64,000 nt of DNA from Hygrocybe punicea (GCA_963556145.1 OY744469.1:4622767-4686766), one strand, 5' to 3'; positions 1 through 14,377 are shown, counted from the first letter of the stretch. A program made the numbers and translations. The notes: generated from the letters alone by a model not told the origin.

Positions 1-1
1 G

Positions 2-79
2 CCCAGGACGGCAGATGGAGCTGGTGGTGAAGAAGAGGATGTGCCCTTGGCTGTGTGGCAGCAGCAACGGCGAAAATGA
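2..79 (+). CDS. possible 3' end of an unidentified gene (partial)
   Basis: Reading frame 2 is open from the window edge and ends at TGA 77-79. It gives an acidic, Gly-rich tail that finishes VPLAVWQQQRRK. The composition resembles a protein C-terminus, but only 25 codons are visible and no domain can be recognised. It could equally be chance coding in an intergenic region. The rest of the gene, if real, lies to the left of the window. Confidence 0.3.
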   Translation, partial: PRTADGAGGEEEDVPLAVWQQQRRK

Positions 80-859
80 CAGTCAAGAGTCTGGTTTCGT
101 TTGATAGCGCGTTATACCGTATGTCAACATCTTGCTGATCTAGATTGTGCTTGCACTCGTGACTGAAAATCCGTTCCTTCTGCACCCACTTCTCCCTTCT
201 TCCAATTTTTCCTTTGTCCCATCCTACACACGTAATCCTGTTTTCGCCGTACCGTGGGGTCTGTCACGCCCAGAACACTTAATTGACTGGCTGCCTGTGG
301 GAGTCATGATTGTACATTCGGACTTGTTGCTTGCGTTCTTTGGAACTCTGTTTTTTTTGTATTTGCATGGCACATTATCATTTGGTGCGATTCTCAATTA
401 TTATAATTGCAAACTGTGGGTTGAAGTGTTTCAACATGTTGCAAGCTCATACTTTATTGAAGTCTTCAAGCTTCAAGCTTCAAGTCTGGTGTCACTGAGG
501 GGTACTACTCTGTCGCCTCAAACTTCGATATTGTTATGTCGCCTAACCCTTTGTAAATGGCAACCCGGTACCTCATACCGGTTACCATAGTAACCATACG
601 GATGTATAAATTACTTTCAGTTCAAGTTGCCAGTATGGTTGTGAGCTATTGCAGGCAAAGTATTCCACCACGAGAATAATGAATGCAAGCTACGTTATTA
701 AAACGGATAGCCAGCTAGCTGGCGATGGTCGTATCGGAGAGTCCATTAGGAAGCCGTTGTCGGCGAGTCAACTGGCTAAATTAGGTTGCCTCATGTTCCT
801 GCTTCCCTGAGGATCCTGAGGTTGAGCCCAACGGCGTGTCTGTCAGCTTCATCGATACC
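80..859. other. intergenic stretch, no supported gene
   Basis: I see no convincing gene here. Open frames begin at non-ATG codons and have no family resemblance. The stretch holds a threefold CTTCAAG tandem near 464-484, a perfect 14-bp palindrome GCCAGCTAGCTGGC at 710-723, and presumably the promoter of the cytidylyltransferase-like gene. Confidence 0.5.
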
Positions 860-1733
860 ATGGACGCGTCATCTACGTTGAGCGACGACCTCTCGGACTA
901 CGATATTATTTCTAACCCTGGTCAACGTTCTATAGAATCCAGCATAGCGGATCTCTACCATATTCCTACCCAGACACCGTCTGAGCCTGCCATTTCCCAA
1001 GCCGCGCGAGAAATTTTCTACACAGCGTCCTTGGGTGTGGAGAGCATTCAAGCGTACGTCCGGAAGGCGCTCTGCTCATCAGGATCAGGATCAGGATCAG
1101 CACCGAGCAAGGGGGGGAAAGAACCGAACTCTTTCGAGAACAAGACGGTGCGAGTTTATGTTGACGGTATTTTTGACTGTTTCAACGCAGGGTGAGCGTC
1201 ATGGCATTAATGGCTTGTTGTAATTATCGGCTTATTTCTTTTTCTTGTTGTTGTGAGACATGCACTGCAATTCCGCCAAGCGAAACTGTCTTTCCCATCT
1301 GTCTATCTCATGGTTGGGGTGTTCTCGGACGAGCTGTGCCAACTTCACAACTCCCCGGCGACGGTGCCCCACGTAGAGAGGTGCGAGGTGGTGAGGCACT
1401 GTCGTTGGGTCGATGAGGTTATTCCGCATGCCACCTGGACGGTCCAAGAGGACCAACTTGTTCAGCTGCGGATAAACTACGTTGCCCTCGATGAAGGAAC
1501 CTCCGTCGATCCCTGCTGCGACAAAATCAGGTTGAGGGCTTATGACGCGATCAAGGGCCATGGTAAGCGAGTTTGCGAAGACAAGTTTCCAAATTATATA
1601 ATAAATAACAGGAAAAGTGATTCCAACGCGAAGAACATTTGGTCTGGCGACGCCGACGCCGACTGCGACGACCCCTGTACAGGAGGAATACACGCAAAGG
1701 CCCGACTCGCAAGGACTCGAAGCAGCGGCATGA
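860..1733 (+). CDS. choline-phosphate cytidylyltransferase-like protein with altered active site
   Basis: Three exons (860-1191, 1258-1562, 1612-1733) join in frame to give about 252 residues. The N-terminal 85 residues are acidic and Ser-rich with a GSGSGS run. The nucleotidyltransferase core follows: RVYVDGIFD, then GHALQFRQAKLSFPSVYLMV, then ERCEVVRHCRWVDEVIPHA, the region used by CTP:phosphocholine cytidylyltransferases of the Kennedy pathway. Against the animal enzyme, the HxGH signature reads NAGH, the essential lysine after the SDEL segment aligns with Asn (LHNSP), and RTEGIST reads RTFGLAT. The C-terminal lipid-binding amphipathic helix is absent; the protein ends shortly after a Thr/Pro-rich stretch. 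The fold assignment is firm. Catalytic activity is doubtful. The ATG at 860 was chosen over an upstream GTG. Both introns have GTGAGC/GTAAGC donors. Confidence 0.82.
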
Positions 1734-1880
1734 GCGTGGGAATGCGAGTCGGATTACCAAGTAGAGACATATACAATACATATTTTCGATCGCAAACAAC
1801 GCCAAATAACTCCTAAGTACTGTTCACCCGCCACACCCGCCACCCCTTTGGCCCCATCCGTGCTCGGAAGCAAAATGGAC

Positions 1881-1888
1881 TATATAAA
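1881..1888 (+). promoter_or_regulatory. TATA box of the first F-box gene
   Basis: TATATAAA lies 37 bp before the ATG at 1925, in the 190-bp gap after the cytidylyltransferase-like gene. The short distance implies a very short 5' leader. Inferred from sequence and position only. Confidence 0.5.
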
Positions 1889-1924
1889 GACCCCACCAGC
1901 GACTTTTGTTTTGCCCCAGCCCAA

Positions 1925-2689
1925 ATGATTACACCGAACACTACCCCCGCCCCCGTCCCCGCCCCCGTCCCCGTCCCCTGGTTTCCTATGGAGATCATCG
2001 AGCACATCATCTCCCAAGCGTGGTCCTCCTCACTCTCAATCCACGACCGCATAACTCTCATGACCTCTTCCCTGCTCGTCAGCAAGTCTTGGATGGTCGC
2101 CTTCACCCGTGTCTCCTCGCGCGACGTGTACATCCCCTGCGCATCCTACGCCGAACAGTACTTCCGCATCCTCCGCGAACAGTCCCCCATCTATGACGAA
2201 CAAACCCGTGCTCTCCCCGACCACCTCTGTCGCTCGCTGACATTCCAATTGCAAAATCTTGCTCGCCACGACGCTGCGGGGCATCCCATCGTCCAGTTGT
2301 ACACCGAAAAGCTGCCAATCGGGGAAGCCTTGTGCTCAACACTGTACACCATCCGTTCGCTGTCCTACCTCCCCAATCTCCGCCGCGTGTCCATCGAATA
2401 CGCCAACTGGGGATTCGATGACCTTTTTGATCACTTCCGCCTTATCGCCTTCCCGGATCAGGTCACCGAGCTTGAGCTACAGTATACCTTCGATGAAAGC
2501 ACGCCATCGTGGCTGCTTGACGACCTCCGCTCGAGTTACGTCCGGCACGAGTGTTTGTCCTGGACCATGCCTTCCATTCGGAAACTCTCCTTCATAGGGT
2601 GTGGCGAAAACCTGGTGATGGATATAGTCTCAACGTGCCCGAACGTCGACACTCTGGTAACAGATGCCCCTTTTCCATCCCCTGCCTAA
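1925..2689 (+). CDS. F-box-like domain protein
   Basis: Intronless frame of 254 residues. A Pro/Ala/Val-rich leader (about residues 5-18) made by CCCGCC/CCCGTC repeats precedes WFPMEIIEHIISQAW, a typical fungal F-box-like start, then SLLVSKSWMVAFTRVSSRDVYIP, the second half of the motif. The remaining about 180 residues are leucine-spaced (LTFQLQNL, LPNLRRVSIEYANWGF, ITELELQYTF-like segments), as in the degenerate leucine-rich repeats of large agaricomycete F-box families. Such proteins are expected to bind Skp1 in SCF ubiquitin ligases; the substrate is unknown. It is shorter than many relatives (400-550 residues), so it may be a shortened family member. Confidence 0.75.
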   Translation: MITPNTTPAPVPAPVPVPWFPMEIIEHIISQAWSSSLSIHDRITLMTSSLLVSKSWMVAFTRVSSRDVYIPCASYAEQYFRILREQSPIYDEQTRALPDHLCRSLTFQLQNLARHDAAGHPIVQLYTEKLPIGEALCSTLYTIRSLSYLPNLRRVSIEYANWGFDDLFDHFRLIAFPDQVTELELQYTFDESTPSWLLDDLRSSYVRHECLSWTMPSIRKLSFIGCGENLVMDIVSTCPNVDTLVTDAPFPSPA

Positions 2690-2809
2690 ACAATGCCGGT
2701 CGTTTCCGATCCAAGTCCACCGCCATTCCATTACTAGATGTCCATATTTAACTAAGTTATACATATTCTAATTCCTGTGTTTTCTCACTCGAAAACGTTA
2801 ATAACAACA

Positions 2810-4958
2810 TCATTGCCCTTCTGGGTCTGCAACCTGGATGTCGGATTTTCTTCGATGCACACCCATATGTCTCGTCAACTGATCGGCCCTTGCAAAACAC
2901 TTGCCGCAGTTCTCCTTCGTGCACGCATACGGACGGTCTCCCGTATGTGTTCGCAGCTGTATTCCATTGAATTACCCCAATCAACCTCATACATCCCAGA
3001 ACTGGTTATATATACTCACGTGTTTGGACAGATTTGATGACTCCGCGAACGCTCTAAAAAAAAATTGTTTTTTGTTGCCGAGGCATGGAATGAGCTCACG
3101 ATGCTTTTTCGTCGATAAACGGCCAAGCAGCTACTAACCTGTCACAATACTTGCACTTGAAAGGCTTGTGACCATTGTGTTTCCGCTTGTGGATGGTGAG
3201 TGCACCTGTGATGGCGAAAGCTTTGCCACAACCAGGGTAATCGCAGATGTATGGCTCTAAGTATAAAAAAAAACCAAATCAGCAAAACTTGTCTATACGA
3301 ATGACAAATGACGACTGACTTTCTTGCGTATGTCTCCGCATGTGCTGCTGCAGAGTTGCGGCTTCAGAAAAATACTGTTTACATTCCTTGCACTGAAAAG
3401 GTCGATGTCCCGTGTGAGACTGTCCATGGAACACGAATCAGCAAACAGTGAATATATAATAATAGAGGGGTAGAGAAAGTCCTGCAAACCTGCAAGTGTC
3501 TGCAAATTTTTTGTTTACTGGTAAAACCACGATCTCCATGTCTGTTACAGTCTTTCCAGAGGCACACGTAGTGCGCCTTTCTAGCGCCAACGTGGAGGGA
3601 GGTGATGTGGGACGTGAGCTCATCGCAAGAGTTGAATACTCTGCCGCAGTTTTCCCAATAACAAATATGCGTGCCGGAGCACTGGTGCTGCAGACTCGTT
3701 TCTTTAAGCTCGCCAGATGGCGCTGGCGAGGTGGGCGGAGTGAGGATGCTCTCGGCACCGCGTGGCTCGTCAATAGCATCGGCGACAGGCTTGTCCGTGC
3801 ATTCTAGCGAGGGAAGGTCGGCTAGAAAGCCAAAATGGTCTTGAAGAAGGTGGTGAGCGAGGATACCGAGCGCAGGATCGCGTTGGTTTCCGGATGACGG
3901 GCTTGAGGCGGAGTGTGGGGTCGGATACAAATTGCAATCTGCCCAATTGCATGGGAGATCGTTTGTTGGACTGTCATGCGGCTGAATTAATTCCGGGGAT
4001 GCCCCCGTGGGTAAATCCTGAGGGAAGCGCAAGTGGTGGTGGTAATTCACATGTGTAGCCAGCTCGGGAAGGCTGGAAAATGGTTCGTGGAAATCAGCGC
4101 TTGCAGATCGCGGTGACGATAGAATGGTGTCTGCGGCATCACTATAGGCTTCATTGGCGGTATAAAACATCGTATCCGCATTTTCTGCGAGATTGTGTTC
4201 TGTGCACCCACAAAGCAAGGAGTTCAGCGAGTAGTCCCACGGTATCGATGAGTTCGCAAAGCCAGTTGGGGATCTCGGTTGGGACGAATAGGAATGATAG
4301 TCTGTGCAACATTGAAGCTGGAGCCAGAGTAAACGAAAGCTATACAGAGCATGACCAACGGAACAAAAAAAAAAAAACGAACCAAATCCTCGTATCCCGT
4401 ACAGTCTGTGCAGTCAGTTACGCCGTCGCACGCCAGATCGCAGTGCTGGTCTGCACCGGCACCAAAGCAGGGCATCTCATCATGAGTGAGATCGTGGCAC
4501 GCTATCACGACACATTGATCTGTGCATTGAGCGGTCAACTCGACGGCAGGGAAGACAGGCTGCCTGCATTCCGCGACGCAGTCTTTGCATGCCAGCCCAA
4601 ATCCGAGCCCGAGTCCGGGTTGTGGCGGCGATGCGGCCACGACTGGGTGATATCCGGGTCCTTGTGATGGCATCGCTGGCTGAGGAGGCCTGGACCTTAA
4701 ATTGGAGTGCGCGAACCGTTGGAGTGACGCGGGGGAAGCGGCAAGGTGGGCAACTGGGTGGGTCCCGCTCAACACTGGCGGGTCAGGAACAGGAATGGGG
4801 TTGCACGGTGGGGTGGGCTTTTCTACCGGGTCACGCCTGATTAGGAGTATGGAGCCTGACATTTTGTTGGCCGACCGAGTTGGGTGACCGTGACTGTGGT
4901 GGTTCTCGTCCCTTACGTAATTGCTGCCCATGCACAGGTTCGCCAGTGCGGAATCCAT
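2810..4958 (-). CDS. C2H2 zinc-finger transcription factor, Zap1/GLI-like finger array
   Basis: Six exons join in frame (4383-4958, 3490-4317, 3320-3419, 3139-3256, 3020-3053, 2810-2956) to give about 600 residues. The N-terminal half is low complexity with several Cys-rich segments ([32 protein letters not shown]). The C-terminal third carries consecutive C2H2 fingers: [12 protein letters not shown]..., CLWKDCNR..., [65 protein letters not shown] and [23 protein letters not shown], with TGH/TGD-type linkers. A DNA-binding activator or repressor in the nucleus is likely. The paired first fingers and Cys-rich segments resemble zinc-responsive Zap1, but that role is not proven. The first intron uses a GTTCGT donor. 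The 34-nt fifth exon encodes [11 protein letters not shown]. The gene starts 36 bp from the divergent F-box gene. Confidence 0.82.
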
Positions 4959-4994
4959 AGGTTTTTTTCTCCTTGCTCATGCTAGTACACAGGT

Positions 4995-6512
4995 ATGGAT
5001 GGCGAACTCATCCACGAAGATGCCTCTTTGCTGGCAACATCATACACCCCCAGTCACGAAGACAGGCGGAGGCTGCAGTGGCGCCAAAAGATGCGATTGG
5101 ACCACATAGCCGCTCTCAAGAGCCAGATGTTGCAGATACAAGCCAGGATAGAGTCTGTCCAGAAATCATTTGACATCGGCCATGCACTGCTGTCTCCAAT
5201 CCGAAAACTACCCACAGAATTGCTCCAAAGAGTATTCCTCTACTCTCTCCCAAATTTACCATTTCCTGACCTTGCCGACATCATCCCCGACTTCGAGGAA
5301 CCGAACGACGATGCAGAGCATATAACAAGGGCACGTGTTCGTCTCTTACGTGTCTGTCGTAGATGGAGAACCACGACACTTCATACAACCCAGTTGTGGA
5401 CGACAATCGCCCTCGTTCAACCTATCCCGAATGATATCAGAGTTATCGAAAAATGGTTCGAGAACTCTGGTACTCGCCCGCTGGACATCTCGTTTCAACC
5501 TAAATTATGGAGTCGCGGTCGGCTGGAGGATGTGTTTTTCGGTTCTGGACTCCTACAAGTCCTCCATAATAACATGAGTCGTATCCGCTGTCTTCTGTCT
5601 TACGGCCAGATGGTCAACGGACGCATGTTGTTGCGTCTTTTTCCTCCTGGAAAAGTTACCGAGGCACCTATCATGGAGGCTTTGCGCATCCGCTCAGAAA
5701 TCACTTGCCAAAATATAGGACACATCAACGCGCCTTCTCTGATCCACTTGCAGGAAGAAGACGTTGTTATATCCCTACACATTACCCCGGCGCTTAGCTT
5801 ACGCACATTTTCGGGCGGCAGCCACTCCACTCATTTCCTAACACAATGCTCTCGTCTAACGGAGATGACCTTGTATCTCACCAACCACGCACCTATCCTC
5901 CACCTGGACCAGGTCACGTTTCCTGCCCTCCAATCATTATCATTGACCCCACGCAGTTGGGCAAACAGTTTTGCCATTTTTCAATTCGTGCGTCTGGCCA
6001 AAATACCCTTGTTAGAGAGGCTCGAAGTGTGGATGAACTCGAATGAGGCAGGACTCGGTTCTGGTTGGCTGCTTGAGGTCATTTCCCAACGGTACGGTTC
6101 CAGTCTTCGGCATCTTGAACTCGGGTGTGCACATCTGGCTGGATTTGATATGGAGAAGTCCTTCTCACACCTACCGCACCTCGAAGTCCTCTCCTTGAAA
6201 TTTAGCTCTCTTGACGAGACTCTGTTTGATGCCCTGATACCTTTTACATCATCACCCACCACCTCATGGCTCTGTCCTCAACTCTCCCGGTTGACAATTG
6301 TAAACGGCGTAATATTGTCACCTTCAGCAATTCCCAGCATTGTCATGCTTGTTCGTGAACGGACCCTGCCTAGTCGGCGGGCAAGTAATAAACTAGGTTA
6401 CTTGAACTCTATCGAGATAGTTAGATGTCGTGGTCTGGAGTCTCACGAAGATGAACTGGGGGAACTTGCTTATGATCACTGTTTTACGTTTAAATATGAA
6501 GCACTTTATTAG
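4995..6512 (+). CDS. F-box protein with N-terminal coiled coil and leucine-rich region
   Basis: Single-exon frame of 505 residues. A basic, heptad-like segment (about residues 20-60, RRRLQWRQKMRLDHIAALKS onward) precedes the F-box: SPIRKLPTELLQRVFLYSLP, continued by RVRLLRVCRRWRTTTLHTTQLW. This coiled coil plus F-box layout is characteristic of expanded agaricomycete F-box families. The rest has leucine-rich repeat-like spacing (LRTFSGGSH, LTEMTLYLTNH, LQSLSLTPR, LRHLELGCAHL, LEVLSLKFSSL). It is probably a substrate receptor of an SCF E3 ligase; the target is unknown. A CAG directly before GTATGG leaves open an upstream 5' exon, but the ATG at 4995 gives a complete protein. Confidence 0.85.
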   Translation: MDGELIHEDASLLATSYTPSHEDRRRLQWRQKMRLDHIAALKSQMLQIQARIESVQKSFDIGHALLSPIRKLPTELLQRVFLYSLPNLPFPDLADIIPDFEEPNDDAEHITRARVRLLRVCRRWRTTTLHTTQLWTTIALVQPIPNDIRVIEKWFENSGTRPLDISFQPKLWSRGRLEDVFFGSGLLQVLHNNMSRIRCLLSYGQMVNGRMLLRLFPPGKVTEAPIMEALRIRSEITCQNIGHINAPSLIHLQEEDVVISLHITPALSLRTFSGGSHSTHFLTQCSRLTEMTLYLTNHAPILHLDQVTFPALQSLSLTPRSWANSFAIFQFVRLAKIPLLERLEVWMNSNEAGLGSGWLLEVISQRYGSSLRHLELGCAHLAGFDMEKSFSHLPHLEVLSLKFSSLDETLFDALIPFTSSPTTSWLCPQLSRLTIVNGVILSPSAIPSIVMLVRERTLPSRRASNKLGYLNSIEIVRCRGLESHEDELGELAYDHCFTFKYEALY

Positions 6513-6694
6513 TTTTTCCAGATATTGAGTTATGGACAGAGGAGATCCACCACCCAATCAATCGTTTGACGAATTGACATCATGCGCCGTTCTGTCCAGT
6601 AAGGACCTGCACAATACTCTAGATAGCTGTAAAGTTCTCCTCAAAGTAATGCAATGCTGTACGTCTAATATCCATCAAAACTCGTCCTCCGCCC

Positions 6695-9165
<2,471 letters not shown>

Positions 9166-9978
9166 GTTGAAGAGGCTAACAAGGTGGCATTTGGAAGATA
9201 CCGACTTTCGTCGCAAGCTATCTTCAGAGAATGGGTTTGATGGCTTTCGAACTCTCGATCTTCCTCGATTCACATTCCAAGAGCCCGGTGAGGGTATGGG
9301 AGATGAGGACTTGCTATCGTCATTCGATTGGTCCCGACTTCGACGACGCCGTGGGCGTCTAGAGTGGCACCTGGGGGACGTTTCCCTTGAATTCACCATG
9401 GAAGAAGACAGCGCCAATCACGGTGATATCGATTCAGGAGATAAATTGCACTTCACGTGTGCCGACGAGGAGGCCGACGAAGATAACAGTTTTCGCAGGC
9501 GTTTTGGGGGAAGAAAACCTCGGCTCCCAGGCTTTTTCAACAATGGGTAACCCCGGGATTGTAAGCGTCCACAACGTGTATAAGGGTCTGAATGCTGGGT
9601 TCTTGAGGTAAAATAATGTCAGTCCAGCCTTCCCGATTGGGTGCAGCAACTGCGGACCTGACACCATCAGGTTTGGGAGTACATATTCCATATGGGAATG
9701 GTCAAACTGTGATCCTCTCATCACTCTCCCAGCTCAGAACCAGAACACTGCAAGGGGTAGCATCCGGTAGCACCTGAAAATTTATTTCGTGATAGACCAG
9801 ATTACGCTCAACCGACTGATTGGCGGAAAATCGGGAGATACAACAACCATAATATTCTGGTGTACAATCCTAACATTCAAGTTATTGTTCTGCTGCTGCT
9901 AACTAACAATGGTACATCAAACGATGAGGAATAATTACTATCCGGTCTACCCAAGAAATCCACTGGAAGAAGGTTATC
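9166..9978. other. region between MAPK start and symplekin stop
   Basis: It probably holds the MAPK promoter and leader (minus strand) and the 3' end of symplekin. Open frames on both strands at 9131-9724 overlap one another. They encode Arg/Ser-rich or unconserved peptides with no recognisable family. Part of the 9166-9417 minus frame could be a MAPK N-terminal extension. Confidence 0.4.
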
Positions 9979-12900
9979 CTAAGCAGGCAACTCAGCGACA
10001 GACAGATCTGGTGGTGTATCCAATCCAGGGTTGACATTGCCGTCGTCCTCCCCAAAGATATCCAAGAAGCCAGCCACTCGAGCTTTGTTGCCAGCTTTCT
10101 TCATCACATAGTCGCGCAGGCCTGATTTCAAGCTCGGTTGTTTGTCGACAAGCTCGCGCAGTTGATCTTTGGGGAGCTGAAGCAAGGCCCCAAAGCTTGC
10201 TGGTGCTATGACTTTGGCACATCGAATAAAGCCCTCCCACAGTGGTGGATTTGTCCATATCTTTTTAGTGATGAGCCGTGAAAGCAAAGTTGTTGAGACG
10301 AAGCCCACGAGAGATTTGTAAGTCGTCACAGCCTGGATTACCTGAAGAATGAAACACTGTCAAGGATTCAACAATCTGAGTAGCCGCTCGGCTGACCGTT
10401 CGTAAAAACAAAACAGGCAAGACAGGCTCGTCCACGATCTGTTGCATGACCACAGCAAGGATTTCCGAACGGTACACATCAGTCATCGAAAAGCAGATCC
10501 CGATTGCTTTGGAAAGAAATATCAGTTGGGAAAAGGTTCGGTTGTTGTGGATATAAGATACTACGAACCTTCGATAGCGCTCTTCAATCCAATTTCTTTC
10601 TCTGATTCATGCAACAATACCATCAGCTCGGCGGGTGTCAGTAATTCGCTTTGCCGAACTCGCGGTAGATTCGAAGTTACGCTACCGAATGTCTGTGGTG
10701 GAGTGGTCACGATAGCGCCAAAAACCGAACGAACTAAATTTTTTGGCTCGGTTTGGCCGTTCAGGATGGAGACGATACGAGGCAGATGTCGCATAATGTC
10801 CGGCTGAGGGAACACGGTCAGTTAAATAGACTGCATGCAACACTTTTCACAGACCTTGTCCATCTCTGCAATAATCGGAATGAGAAACCGCGCATCAAGA
10901 TCACGCTCGTTGATTAGAGCCTTCACTAGTGCCACCAGTTGTGCACTCGGTCTGCCTTGTTCGGTGAAAATGGTTAAAACTCGCAAGGCTAGAGACTCAG
11001 CGCCTGGAGGAAATGTGCGCATCAGCGTCAGAAGCTTGCCATGGGTCGAACCAAGTGATTTGATGAGTGCCGTGATGAGTTGTTGAATAGATTCTTGAAC
11101 AGTGATATCCATTTGGCCGTAAGCTGCGAAGATTCTATAGCAACATGGTAGGCGAGATGAGGGATCTAATAAGAGAAGGAGCACGCACTCGTCTAAAAAC
11201 TCAGGGACCTTGACAGATAGGGCGAAGAGTAATTCTACGTATTGCAAAACATGGGGTTTCTGTGCAGGGAGATCAATGCGCTCTGGCAAGTATGGTGTCT
11301 GGACGAGATCCTCCGAAGGTAACTGCCCGTCTTCCATATTTTCGTCTTGATCGTCGTCGTTCATCTGGACATCCACAGGCTTGTGGTCGCTTGTCGGGCG
11401 TGACTGTAGTTTTCGGAGCATCTGCAGAGCAAATTCGCGGATCATATTATCCATAGGTTGAACATCAGGCACCCATCGCTTTACTGTGATAATTGCCGCG
11501 CCTCGTGTGACCTTTTCTGCTCATGTGGAGGTGTGAGCTCAGGTGAAGCTTTAATTCTCAATGGGACACTTTACCTGGATGTGTTGTCAGCTCAAGCAAA
11601 ATATTCAATGCGTCAGCCCGTAACGATGGCCGTTGTACTACGAACTCGCGCAGGGTCGTAAATCCGACTTGCATCCTGTCGCAAGGTTTGTGAAACTGAA
11701 TTTGATAGGAAGTCGACGGAGACATACTTGTCAGCATCGACGCATAAATCGCGTAGCAAGGTCAGAACATCTTCAGGGACTGAAGGAAGATCGAGCAAGA
11801 AACGCGAAAAAGTCCGATCTTTGCTGTCAAGTAGCGTTTGATATGAAGCGACAATTTGGTTCAGCCATACATCGTAGTTGGCCCGCTGGAAATGCTTTCC
11901 ATTAATTGTGACGGCAGATAAATCATGTGTGCACGTTACCCAGCCGTGATCTGTGGAGGCCCTTATTCGATCGTTGTACCATTCCTCGTTCATCCACGCC
12001 GTTGCCAGACGTATTCTATCTCAGTCAATTAGCAACAAACACCAAACTTGAGGCTGAGAATCATTTCCCCACCGAGAAGAGAAGTCCACCATGATATAAT
12101 CGCACAACGTCTGTCGAAGTTGATCTTGACGATGATAAAAGTCCAACACCCCACCTTCGGTACCGTTGTCGGCTTCATCCGCACCTTCGAATACTGGTTT
12201 CGCCACTCGCGTCACCATCCGAACCAATAGTAACATCCACATTTCAGTCGGTGAAGTGGTCCCAGTTGGTGATGACTCCATGGACATGTCACTATTTGAC
12301 AGCTCCTTGGCCCCATCCCATATTCGAGTTACCGAGTTCCGCATGATACAGATTCGGTCGTGGGGCGCCATTTCCCGTGGCGGAGGTAGTTTGAAGTCTA
12401 TCAGTTGTAAATCAGTGACACCCAAGTCACCGACATCGCCGATATGTAGGTCCCCATCTATCACAGACGCCGTCCCCGACAACTACGGCGCAATCAGTCT
12501 GTATGCAAGCATCGAGATAGAAAGAGATGGCCTACCTCCAAATTGATCTTGTCGGGCTCGTATTCCAATTCATCCTCGTCTATGTCCATTTGGAGGGGGT
12601 CCAAAGGCTCGTTTTTGACTACCGGAGGGATCGCAGGTAGGGTAACCGAAGCTGGCAGGGCGGGGTCGGGAGTCTGAACTGAACCGGCGGGCGGAACGGG
12701 AATTGACATGGATGGTGGGAAGCCTCGGCTCTGGCGATACGATTGGACGAGAGCGATCAGCGCTGGTTCCGTGAACGCCTCGATATTTGCCACGATTAGC
12801 TCCGTAATGAGATAGGAAGGAAGTGATGTGAAATCAAAAGCAGCAAGGAAAGAGGCTGACGTGGTATTGTCCTGCTCGAGCTTAAGTCGTTTAGAATCTG

Positions 12901-14261
12901 ATGGTTGATCGTCGGATGGGGAGGAGGGTCGTTTCTTGCTGTCAACGGCAGCAGAGACGGTAGCTTTACGCCGCTTTTCATCCGTTACAGCTCTGTCCAT
13001 ACGAAGGGATTGTTGCGTGAGAGCTTCGTTAATGAGCGGGGTGAACTGTGCATTCTGCGTATTACTGAAAAAATGCTTAGATCAACGAGTTCACTCGGTG
13101 TCACTGACGAGACATACCGGGATATGTGAATTAAAAGTATTCGCAGTGATTTCTCTACACTTTTGATGCTGGATGCGGGAAGACCGACAAGACTAGTGGG
13201 AGTCCACTGTTTCAAGGCGGTCACGACGAACTGGACCGTTGAAAACCGTAGTTTTGTCAGTGAACCCCAGCTGTTGAGCAGGGCGGAGAGTATGTCTGCA
13301 TTTCTAGAAAGGTTGGAGGGTGAGGATAGATAAATAAAAGGCTCAGCGTTCCGCTATGTCGATTGGTAAAGTGACTCACTGGCTGGTATAAAGCAGCCGG
13401 GCGACGCTTTCCAGCAGCTGCTTGCCTTCGGCTTCCAGTGTGGTGACTGAGATGTAAGGATGGTCTGCCGGGCAGAAGGAGATATTTGGATCGGTTTTGT
13501 TTTGGAGCTGCAGGATTCACGACATTCAAAGGATATATTGTGAGTCATCGGTCGGATGTATAACTGGAGATAAGCTGCAGCTACCCTAGGGTCAGAAACG
13601 CCACGCGTTTGAACGAGGATCACCCGTTGCATGAACTTTACAGCGGACAACTTCACGCCAATGCTAACGCTCGGGGACCAGACGAGTTCGAGTATCCGGG
13701 TCTTGCATTGTACCAGCGTGTCCCATGTTGCCCGCTGGTTGCGATTGGTGCATCTAAAATCAAGGGTGAGTTCACAAAGCGCCCAAATTTATATTATGGA
13801 TGTCAACGATGCCTACAACAAGCGAAACAGCATTGGGTAGACCGACGTGAGGCATTGGATAACAGCCTTGACGGTGAAAACATTCGGATCACCGATCAGG
13901 CCCGATAATGTGTCCAAAGATTTAGATGCCACTAGAGAAAAAACAGTGTAAAACGTAATGCTGCTGATGGCGAAGACTCCGGGGTAGAAAAAAAAAACTA
14001 ACGTTGCGTGCGCGCGTCCAGGGTCAAACTAGACCGACAGATTGCAAAATGCAGCAAGTCCAGCACCCATCTCTTCAACAGAGAATCTCCCGCACCGGGC
14101 ACAATTTTCAAGAGGGTGGTGCACAAGATGGGTATTGGACTAGGATGAGCCTCAAGCGATTCACGTAATGCGGCCAACAGATCAGCCTGCTCCTTAGAAT
14201 CGGCCTGCACAGATAACGCTGCAGAAAGCGCTTGCAGGGGGTCTATAGGATTGCCCGCCAT
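9979..14261 (-). CDS. symplekin/Pta1-like mRNA 3'-end processing scaffold
   Basis: A multi-exon gene. The N-terminus (MAGNPIDPLQALSAALSV, ATG 14259-14261) leads into HEAT-like helical repeats. A nuclear, Lys-rich low-complexity segment around 12,600-12,990 includes SDSKRLK. Downstream exons carry long helical segments, for example FAAYGQMDITVQESIQQL and LALRVLTIFTEQGRPSAQLV, then the symplekin C-terminal domain: MRHLPRIVSILNG, LTPAELMVLLHESEKEIGLK, VYRSEILAVVMQQIVDEPVL, LLSRLITKKIWTNPPLWEGF and FGALLQLPKDQLRELVD. The protein ends at 9979-9981. Symplekin/Pta1 is the scaffold of the cleavage and polyadenylation factor and contacts Ssu72 and CPSF subunits. The gene starts 116 bp from divergent V-ATPase subunit G. 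Internal exon edges are approximate. Confidence 0.88.
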
Positions 14262-14377
14262 CCCGCAAAAATAATGCAACTGGGCTGGTCACTGGTGTTT
14301 CCAAAGCCAACGGAATACGCCGCAAGCAAAGCCGTCGGACATTCAATTCGACCCTTAAAAAAGTTATCTCAAATCGC

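Noticed and set aside
147..590. 147-codon plus frame near the left edge
   Set aside because: It starts at a non-ATG codon, has irregular composition and shows no domain; probably chance.
710..723. perfect 14-bp palindrome GCCAGCTAGCTGGC
   Set aside because: It could be a dimer-binding site, but a single copy with no context is not enough to call a regulatory element.
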